The translations under genes were made by a program, and so were the position numbers. A stretch of 5,334 nt of DNA from Gammaproteobacteria bacterium (GTDB lineage Bacteria; Pseudomonadota; Gammaproteobacteria; UBA6429). Of this stretch, positions 1 through 5,334 are shown piece after piece. The DNA lies in contig QIKU01000283.1 of the NCBI GenBank assembly GCA_003232015.1, positions 1 to 5,334 of the forward strand, written 5' to 3'. The notes under the pieces are model-generated. The model did not search any database, was not told where the DNA came from, and saw only the letters and a program-made list of their open reading frames with translations. Position 1 is the stretch's first letter; every line of letters starts with the position of its first letter.

Positions 1-33
1 CTATCAAGCGGGTCGATTGGCTGGCTGAATGGG

Positions 34-62
34 ATTATGCATGAGTCATAATGAAATGTAAA
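34..62 (-). promoter_or_regulatory. Probable sigma-70 promoter firing leftward
   Basis: On the minus strand TTTACA (62 to 57) is followed after exactly 17 bases by CATAAT (39 to 34). Each hexamer matches the sigma-70 consensus at five of six positions, and the spacing is optimal. Transcription would start near position 27 and leave the window at once, so the served gene is not visible. The leftward strand in the window has no good start codon with an open frame to the edge: the ATG codons at 49 and 42 both run into stops within the window. Positions 1-27 would therefore be 5' leader. Its overlap with the Fur-like site supports a real, regulated promoter. This is inferred from sequence only. 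Confidence 0.55.
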
Positions 63-77
63 TAGCAATCATTCTCA
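58..77 (-). promoter_or_regulatory. Fur-box-like operator
   Basis: Positions 58-76 match the 19-base Fur consensus GATAATGATAATCATTATC at 13 of 19 positions when read on the plus strand. The strong half is AATCATTCTC at 67-76 (nine of ten). Within the 7-1-7 description the site at 63-77 matches 11 of 15. In the minus direction the core reads AATGAGAATGATTGC, a form common at gammaproteobacterial Fur sites. It overlaps the -35 hexamer of the leftward promoter, the usual position for repression by iron-loaded Fur. It sits 58 bases beyond the stop codon of the nuclease gene, so it should control the next gene to the left and not that gene. Confidence 0.6.
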
Positions 78-134
78 TTTGCGTTAAGATGTAGGTGGTT
101 ACTATTTGACCAATACTCTGTTGGCGGCTGCGCG

Positions 135-3131
135 TTAGTTGTCAGGTGATAAGGCGTTTTCGGTAAGATCCTGCCACATTTGTTTGCGACAAATCCCCTG
201 CATATTGCAGCGAGCACAGGTTTTTTCATCACCCCAGGCGGGTAAGCCTGTTTGAGTATAAAGCTGGTTGAATATTTCCTTGAGGCGTTCGACAGATTCT
301 TCTGCGATAGCGTTGAGCTTGCCGCCGCTGAGCTTTGCCTTTGTTTTTACGCTGCCGGTTTTTACTTCGAGGTATTCAACCTGGGTAACGGTATGCTCAT
401 TATCTTGCAACAAGGTATGGTAGAAGGGGAGCTGGACTTGTTCGCCTGCTTCTACGTCTTTGTTTGAACTGATAACCCCGGTTTTGTAGTCAATTACTTC
501 CAGTCCTTCGGCATTTTTGTCGATGCGATCAAGCCGGCCTTTGAGTTCGAGTGGTTTAAGGGTGTTATTGATTTCGAGTTCTTTTTTTATCCATTGTTCG
601 ACTTTATAAATATCCCAGTCTTGCTGATGTTGTATTTGCCAGTCGATATAATGCGGGACTATTTTCTTTGCCTGTAAATACCAGGCCTGATGTTCATGGT
701 TTTCAGTTAGATCCTTACTGAATACTTTTTTTATAATCTCATTTAATAATTTTGTGGCGGCATCACGATTGTGTTCCGTTATTTTTACCTTGAACGGGGC
801 AGGCAGTTCTGGATTATCTGTTTTATGATGAAAGGCTTCTAAACATTGGTGAATGCGTTCGCCATAATCGGCTTTTGACAGTGCCTGACGTATTTCATCA
901 GTGGCTTCGAGTTTTAAGCAGCGTGCGGCATAAAACAGGTAAGGGCAGTTTATTAATTCCTGATATTGTGACGCTGATATTTTTGTCGGAATTAAATTTG
1001 CCGGTAATGAGGGAGATGGCTGCTGTGATGGTTTCGCGATTTCTTTTGCCGGGTGTGTGAATGTATTTTCGGCTGCATTCACTAATTGCTGTAGTGTTTG
1101 ATCCTGTAAATCATTATCAAAAGCCAACTGGTAAAACTGTTCAAGCAATGCAAGCCAGGCACTGGGTTTTATTTCTTCACCGTTGTCACCCTGGTTACGG
1201 TAGCTGAGTAATATGTTGTCACTGGCATTGAGTAAACGCATAAAATGATAGAATCGTTCATTTTTTTCTTGTAACGAAGTCGCTAGTCCAAGCTCATGTT
1301 TAACCCGGTCGTTAAAGAATGCTGCTGGAGTGGGCGAGCCGGGTAAAAATTCTTCTTCGACGGCAGCGATAATCAGACCGTCAAACTTCTGGAACTGGCT
1401 TTGCGACAAGCCAATAAGTTGAACCTGAGTGCTGCTGGCAGGCGGCATAAAACGACTGCGTTCCAGTTGCAGCGCCAGCCATGCCCTTGCTTCGCTCCAG
1501 TTAAAATCTAGCTGTACAAGAGCAGAGTCGATGGTTAATGTTTCCAGTAAGTTAATAATTTCAATACCGGCGGCATCGCTAGTGAGGGATTCAGTTAGAC
1601 CTAATATTTTGAAAGAATTAACAATAGTCTGAATAAATTGGGGTGGTGTAATATTTTCCTGCTGGCTGAGATGTAACAGTGGAGCGGCGGCTGCTTCTAG
1701 TTTTTGCAGTACTTCATTCAGGATACTTGCATCGTGGCTCCCTTCAAACCAGCCTGGTAATCGTTGTTGCCGGTTAATAATTGCCTTGCGATAATTATCT
1801 AAATGACTGCTGATATTTTCATGTCGCATAATATCCTGTTCAAGTCGGTAAACGGCATAATGCAGGGTGTTGCGATCATATTCTGGAAAAATAAAAGGTG
1901 ATTTTAAAAGATCCAGTAGTGCAAGGTAATCAAAGTCCTGTTCGATGCATTCTAACCAGCGTTCAATAAGGGTGGCGGCGCGTGTGGTGGACAATGCCCA
2001 ACCGGCAGCATCCTGCAAGTGTACGCCACTGCGTTCAAGCAAGGCGCGTACTCGCCTTGCCAGTCGACGATTTTCAGTAACGATAGCAAGTTTGGTTTTG
2101 CCTTCGAATAGCCAGCGCCTTAGTTGTATATCAATGGCGCGTGCTTCCTGTTCGGCATCATTAGCAGAAAAAGTATATATGCCTTCTAATGGATTCTGTT
2201 TTTGATTTTTATAAGCTTGAATTCTGTCAATTAGTGGCGCGATCTGTGTATTGTAAACAGTGTTTAAAAATTTTAGTCGAGCAGATTCGGTTTGCTTATG
2301 GTTACTAATAATTTCAGGTGAAGATATTTTTTGAATACATTCGGTTATGTGTGTGTCAGGGTGATATTGCTGTGAGTCACTAAATTCTTTTTGCTGTTGG
2401 CCTTGTAAAAAATAATGAATGTTGTGCTGCTGGCTTAATTGTTCCAGCCATTGGTGTTGTGTTTTCGTTAGTTGGTCATAGCCTATTAGATAAAAATTGA
2501 TTGTTTCATTGTTGCTTAATTCTTTTATTGAATTTTGCATGCAATGCAACAGTGCTGTTTGTGAGTCAACTACATCGTAAGCACCGAGCTGGTTAAGCCA
2601 GGCATGCCATAAGGTATAAACAAAATGGGCTTCACGACCAAGTGCTTCTATCGTTATTGTTTTCTCTTTATGAGGTAGACCATACGCCAGACTTATTTTT
2701 TTTATAAAGTCATTCTCATCTTTTGGCAGGTTAATTTTATTCGCAGTTAATTCGTGAAACAGTTCTAGCAGACCATGCGCATAAACCCATGGGCTGGCTG
2801 ACCCCAGTATGTTGGGGTGTTTTAATAAGGCTTCAACAAGAATAAGTTCCTGTATGGTGGTGTTGACGACTTTAATATTGGACGGCTGGAAGGCTTGCAA
2901 CCATTGTTGCATGGAAACGATCTGTGGCCCGAGTAATGCCAGAATATTGTGTTGGCGTGCTGCGGTGAGTAGTTTATATCGTAACTCGGCAGCAATATTG
3001 GTTTGAGCTGTAAAAACAAAGGTGTTTGTTAGCCGGGGAAGATTTTCTTTTTGTTGTGCAATAATTTGCTGAGCAATAGCATCGAGCGGATTGTCCGCAA
3101 GAGAGGTTAAATAAAGTTTAATTGCAGACAT
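135..3131 (-). CDS. AddB/RecB-like PD-(D/E)XK nuclease with Fe-S cysteines (probable DNA repair protein)
   Basis: This 998-residue protein resembles the AddB-like 'probable DNA repair protein' family (about 900 residues, TIGR03623 type), whose AddB relatives process double-strand ends for recombination with an AddA helicase-nuclease. Residues 1-310 are an N-terminal region with no Walker A GxxxxGK[ST], so ATP hydrolysis looks lost. Residues 316-645 carry degenerate UvrD/AddB helicase features: a VTENRRLARRVRALLERSGV segment (351-370), a DGLIIAAVEEEFLPG segment (584-598) and a motif VI-like stretch (621-645). The nuclease domain (about 716-985) shows His761 in GERIH, Asp868 in GRLDRID, Asp881 and Lys883 in VIDYKTG, and Gln900/Tyr904 in QLPFY. 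Cys729 together with Cys972, Cys975 and Cys981 (C-x2-C-x5-C) matches the four-cysteine Fe-S staple of Bacillus AddB. The ATG at 3131 lies 21 bases after the fdxA stop with a modest AAGG site, so it is probably co-transcribed with fdxA. No AddA partner is visible. The family assignment is secure; the exact role is inferred. Confidence 0.88.
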   Translation of the reverse strand: MSAIKLYLTSLADNPLDAIAQQIIAQQKENLPRLTNTFVFTAQTNIAAELRYKLLTAARQHNILALLGPQIVSMQQWLQAFQPSNIKVVNTTIQELILVEALLKHPNILGSASPWVYAHGLLELFHELTANKINLPKDENDFIKKISLAYGLPHKEKTITIEALGREAHFVYTLWHAWLNQLGAYDVVDSQTALLHCMQNSIKELSNNETINFYLIGYDQLTKTQHQWLEQLSQQHNIHYFLQGQQQKEFSDSQQYHPDTHITECIQKISSPEIISNHKQTESARLKFLNTVYNTQIAPLIDRIQAYKNQKQNPLEGIYTFSANDAEQEARAIDIQLRRWLFEGKTKLAIVTENRRLARRVRALLERSGVHLQDAAGWALSTTRAATLIERWLECIEQDFDYLALLDLLKSPFIFPEYDRNTLHYAVYRLEQDIMRHENISSHLDNYRKAIINRQQRLPGWFEGSHDASILNEVLQKLEAAAAPLLHLSQQENITPPQFIQTIVNSFKILGLTESLTSDAAGIEIINLLETLTIDSALVQLDFNWSEARAWLALQLERSRFMPPASSTQVQLIGLSQSQFQKFDGLIIAAVEEEFLPGSPTPAAFFNDRVKHELGLATSLQEKNERFYHFMRLLNASDNILLSYRNQGDNGEEIKPSAWLALLEQFYQLAFDNDLQDQTLQQLVNAAENTFTHPAKEIAKPSQQPSPSLPANLIPTKISASQYQELINCPYLFYAARCLKLEATDEIRQALSKADYGERIHQCLEAFHHKTDNPELPAPFKVKITEHNRDAATKLLNEIIKKVFSKDLTENHEHQAWYLQAKKIVPHYIDWQIQHQQDWDIYKVEQWIKKELEINNTLKPLELKGRLDRIDKNAEGLEVIDYKTGVISSNKDVEAGEQVQLPFYHTLLQDNEHTVTQVEYLEVKTGSVKTKAKLSGGKLNAIAEESVERLKEIFNQLYTQTGLPAWGDEKTCARCNMQGICRKQMWQDLTENALSPDN

Positions 3132-3134
3132 TGG

Positions 3135-3140
3135 TCCCTT
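3135..3140 (-). promoter_or_regulatory. Ribosome binding site of the nuclease gene
   Basis: The minus strand reads AAGGGA just before the ATG at 3131. Its AAGG core (3140-3137) is five bases from the start codon. It is a weaker match than the fdxA site, which fits a downstream operon gene that may depend partly on translation of fdxA ending 21 bases earlier. It supports the ATG at 3131; the only other nearby ATG (3147) is in another frame and stops after nine codons. Confidence 0.5.
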
Positions 3141-3152
3141 TAGTCATTATCG

Positions 3153-3476
3153 CTAACGTTCTAAATATTTCAGCTTGTCTTTTTTGCCATCCCATTGTTC
3201 TGCTTCAGGCAGGCCAGGTTTCATTTCGGTGATTACGGGCCAGTCGCGTGACAGTTCTTCGTTAAGTTCGAGGAAGTGTTCCATGCCATCAGGTATTTCA
3301 TCTTCAGCAAAAATAGCACCGACCGGGCATTCAGGTTCACACAAGGTACAGTCAATGCATTCATCCGGGTCAATCACTAAAAAGTTAGGGCCTTCATGAA
3401 AACAATCGACAGGACAAACCTCCACACAGTCTGTGTATTTACACAAAATGCAATTGTCAGTCACAATATAGGTCAT
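3153..3476 (-). CDS. fdxA: Seven-iron ferredoxin ([3Fe-4S][4Fe-4S], FdxA type)
   Basis: This 107-residue acidic protein is a soluble, low-potential one-electron carrier of the Azotobacter vinelandii ferredoxin I type, the same length as that protein and very similar throughout. The cysteine pattern is diagnostic: by comparison with ferredoxin I, Cys9, Cys17 and Cys50 (Met counted as 1) should hold the [3Fe-4S] cluster and Cys21, Cys40, Cys43 and Cys46 the [4Fe-4S] cluster, with Cys12 and Cys25 free. The seven-iron type is marked by [14 protein letters not shown] at residues 12-25 and [12 protein letters not shown] at 40-51. The family's C-terminal extension (about 55-107, ending KYLER) is present. 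The ATG at 3476 has an AGGAGT site eight bases upstream. The gene lies 81 bases after mutS and 21 bases before the nuclease gene; mutS-fdxA adjacency is conserved in Pseudomonas. Its physiological partner is not shown by the sequence. No residue appears to be missing. Confidence 0.97.
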   Translation of the reverse strand: MTYIVTDNCILCKYTDCVEVCPVDCFHEGPNFLVIDPDECIDCTLCEPECPVGAIFAEDEIPDGMEHFLELNEELSRDWPVITEMKPGLPEAEQWDGKKDKLKYLER

Positions 3477-3484
3477 GCGGGAGA

Positions 3485-3490
3485 ACTCCT
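3485..3490 (-). promoter_or_regulatory. Ribosome binding site of fdxA
   Basis: AGGAGT on the minus strand lies eight bases upstream of the ATG at 3476. It is a near-consensus Shine-Dalgarno sequence at good spacing and fixes the fdxA start, which also agrees with the N-terminus of homologous ferredoxins. Confidence 0.85.
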
Positions 3491-3557
3491 GAATTATAAA
3501 ATAAGTAAAGTTGCCAGGTTGTGCATTCTAATGCGAAAAGAGACGGGTTGCGAGTTT

Positions 3558-5334
3558 TTAGAGTAATTTTTTAAGTTGTTCGAGCTGTTTCAACGCTTCC
3601 ATTGGTGTGGTTTGATTTAGATCAATATTTTTAAGTGCACGCTCTAGCGCGGTTTCTTTTTCTGACAGACTGGGGCGTGTTTCTAAACGGGGTGATTGTT
3701 GTTCGTCCACCAGTGATAGCAGTGTTTGCTTTGCCATATCAATAACCGGCGAGGGTAACCCCGCCAACGCAGCAACCTGAATACCATAGCTTTTATCCGT
3801 TGGCCCGGCTTTTACCTGATGTAGAAACACAAGGCTGTCGCCATGTTCAACGGCGTCAAGGTGCACATTTATGCTGCCCTTTAACATCGCTGGCAGTTGG
3901 GTTAAGTGGAAATAATGGGTAGCGAACAAGGTTAAGGCTTTCAGTTTATCGGCAAGATACCATGCGCTGGCCCAAGCGAGCGACATGCCGTCCTGTGTGC
4001 CGGTGCCGCGACCGACTTCATCCATTAACACCAGACTATTTTCTGTGGCATTGTGCAAGATGTTGGCCGTTTCGGTCATCTCAACCATAAAAGTAGAACG
4101 GCCACTGGACAGGTCATCGGAGGCACCAATGCGGGTAAAAATTTGATCGGTTAAGCCCAGTCTGGCTTCGGTTGCCGGAACAAAGCTACCAATGTGCGCC
4201 ATGACAACGATCAACGCAATTTGCCGCATGTAAGTTGATTTGCCGCCCATATTGGGGCCGGTAATAATAAACAGGTGTTGCCTGCTGTTAAGAGTGATGT
4301 CGTTTGGCGTAAAGGGCGCGCTTTGTACCTGTTCGATAACCGGATGTCGCCCCGCTTTAATATAAATACTGTTTTGCGTTGAATCTGTTTGTGTGAAGTG
4401 GGGCATACAGTAGTGATTGGTTTCCGCACGTTCAGCAAAATTATTAAGCACATCCAGCTCGGCCAGTGCGTTAGCGGTGGTTTGTAAAGGCTGTAATTGA
4501 GTATTCAGTTGTTGCAGAATGCCATCGTATAATTTCTTTTCGCGTGCCAGTGCGCGTTCATTAGCACTTAAAACTTTATCTTCCAGCTCTTTTAATTCCG
4601 GGGTGATATAACGCTCGCTGGCTTTTAATGTTTGGCGGCGTTGGTAATCGGCCGGCATTTGGTCGGACTGGTTACGGCTGACTTCAATATAATAACCGTG
4701 CACACGGTTATAACCCACTTTAAGCGTGCTTAAGCCGGTACGTTGTTTTTCTCTAGCTTCCAGATTACTTAAAAATTCGCTGGCATTATCTTGCAGGCTT
4801 TTTAATTCATCCAGATCTGCATCGTAACCTTTGGCAATAAAATTACCGTCACGAATAACAACGGGTGGGTTTTCTGTAATCGCGGTCACTAGCAAGGCTA
4901 ATGTTTTTGGGTGTTCGCTAATTTGCTTTGCCAGTTGTAATATTAACGGGCTTTTTAAATCACTTAATGTTTGTTGCAGTTCCGGTAAAACAAATAGTGT
5001 TGCACGTAACTTTGCCAAATCGCGCGGGCTGGCACTTTTTAATGCAATGCGGGTGAGTATGCGCTCGGCATCGCCTACTTGTTTAAGAATAACTTCGATT
5101 TGCGGGTAACGTTGTTGTTTGATCAGTTCGTTAACTAATTGGTGACGTTCGGTAAGCCGTTTTTTGTTGCATAAGGGTTGGTGTATCCAGCGGCGTAACA
5201 AGCGGCTACCCATCGCCGTGGCAGTGTAATCCAGAATACCTGCTAGCGTATGGTTATGCTGTCCGCCAATATGATATTCCAGTTCAAGGTTACGGCGGGT
5301 GCTGGCATCAATTAAAATGTAGTCGGCTTCCCGG
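3558..5334 (-). CDS. mutS: DNA mismatch repair protein MutS (5' end outside window)
   Basis: MutS recognises base mismatches and small loops, forms a sliding clamp on ATP binding, and recruits MutL. The window encodes its last 591 residues; counting from the first full codon (5333), the reading frame is open to the edge, so the ATG at 5213 is internal. By comparison with E. coli MutS (853 residues) roughly 250 N-terminal residues, including the Phe-x-Glu mismatch-reading domain, lie beyond the edge. Visible are the core/lever region beginning IDASTRRNLE (8-17), the clamp region near GYYIEV (213-218), Walker A GPNMGGKST (359-367), the GRSTFMVEMTETANIL signature (411-426), Walker B DE (438-439) in DEVGRGT, and the FATHYF switch (470-475). 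The C-terminal tail ends in a TPMEAL-type helix (about 575-591), the dimer/tetramer-forming part. The usual Ser in GRGTST is Gly445 here. The stop is TAA at 3558-3560. The gene appears intact otherwise, and fdxA follows after 81 bases. Confidence 0.98.
   Translation of the reverse strand, partial: READYILIDASTRRNLELEYHIGGQHNHTLAGILDYTATAMGSRLLRRWIHQPLCNKKRLTERHQLVNELIKQQRYPQIEVILKQVGDAERILTRIALKSASPRDLAKLRATLFVLPELQQTLSDLKSPLILQLAKQISEHPKTLALLVTAITENPPVVIRDGNFIAKGYDADLDELKSLQDNASEFLSNLEAREKQRTGLSTLKVGYNRVHGYYIEVSRNQSDQMPADYQRRQTLKASERYITPELKELEDKVLSANERALAREKKLYDGILQQLNTQLQPLQTTANALAELDVLNNFAERAETNHYCMPHFTQTDSTQNSIYIKAGRHPVIEQVQSAPFTPNDITLNSRQHLFIITGPNMGGKSTYMRQIALIVVMAHIGSFVPATEARLGLTDQIFTRIGASDDLSSGRSTFMVEMTETANILHNATENSLVLMDEVGRGTGTQDGMSLAWASAWYLADKLKALTLFATHYFHLTQLPAMLKGSINVHLDAVEHGDSLVFLHQVKAGPTDKSYGIQVAALAGLPSPVIDMAKQTLLSLVDEQQSPRLETRPSLSEKETALERALKNIDLNQTTPMEALKQLEQLKKLL

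Noticed and set aside
1..54. Three plus-strand frames open from the left edge that could be C-terminal ends of a convergent gene (stops at 26-28, 42-44 and 49-51; the longest-looking ends WLAEWDYA).
   Set aside because: All three frames stay open only for a few codons, so none is distinguishable from chance. The leftward promoter and Fur-like site predict that this stretch is the leader of a minus-strand gene. A convergent gene end cannot be fully excluded without more sequence.
62..134. Possible terminator after the nuclease gene.
   Set aside because: Only a four-base TGGT/ACCA pairing is seen, without a U-rich tail, so no intrinsic terminator can be supported.
35..232. A 65-codon minus-strand ORF overlapping the 3' end of the nuclease gene.
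   Set aside because: It lies out of frame over the conserved C-x2-C-x5-C end of the nuclease and runs through the Fur-like site and promoter. It has no ribosome binding site and no recognisable protein features.
2244..2260. A LexA-box-like CTGT...ACAG pair.
   Set aside because: The spacing is nine bases where the SOS box has eight, and the site lies deep inside the nuclease coding region, far from any promoter.
3493..3498. A perfect TATAAT on the minus strand upstream of fdxA.
   Set aside because: Transcription from it would start at about 3486, inside the fdxA ribosome binding site, and no good -35 is found 16-18 bases upstream. It is more likely part of an AT-rich leader than the fdxA promoter.
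3523..3534. A 12-base palindrome GCATT-CT-AATGC in the mutS-fdxA gap.
   Set aside because: Five-base arms with a two-base centre occur often by chance in a window of this size. It lacks a following T-run and is too short for a terminator, and it matches no operator I recognise.
252..5109. Several plus-strand ORFs of 61-92 codons opposite the three genes.
   Set aside because: Each lies wholly antisense to a well-supported gene, shows no recognisable domain, and is best explained as a shadow of the coding strand.

Overview
The window looks like chromosomal DNA of a moderately AT-rich gammaproteobacterium. The MutS and ferredoxin sequences resemble gammaproteobacterial ones (the MutS ATPase domain closely matches E. 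coli MutS from memory, and the ferredoxin closely matches Azotobacter ferredoxin I). The order mutS then fdxA is also a known gammaproteobacterial linkage, seen for example in Pseudomonas. I cannot name a genus from the sequence alone.

All three protein genes lie on the minus strand and read right to left. At the right edge (3558-5334) is mutS, entering without its first roughly 250 codons. After an 81-base gap comes fdxA (3153-3476), a complete 107-residue seven-iron ferredoxin with a good ribosome binding site. After a further 21 bases comes a 998-residue AddB/RecB-like protein with a C-terminal PD-(D/E)XK nuclease (135-3131). It carries the four cysteines expected for an AddB-type iron-sulfur cluster and shows no Walker A motif. 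The short gaps and the absence of any hairpin terminator between genes suggest that at least fdxA and the nuclease gene are co-transcribed, possibly with mutS.

The leftmost 134 bases contain no convincing gene. They hold a Fur-box-like sequence (58-77) overlapping the -35 hexamer of a good sigma-70 promoter that fires leftward (-35 at 57-62, 17-base spacer, -10 at 34-39). The iron-regulated gene it would serve lies outside the window.

Functionally, two of the three genes belong to DNA repair (mismatch repair and probable double-strand-break end processing). The ferredoxin between them is a redox protein, and its relation to the nuclease is open. I see no mobile element, CRISPR array, tRNA or rRNA, and no clearly new multi-gene system. 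The most worthwhile leads are the predicted Fe-S nuclease-scaffold protein placed directly after a ferredoxin gene, and the Fur-type promoter at the left edge.
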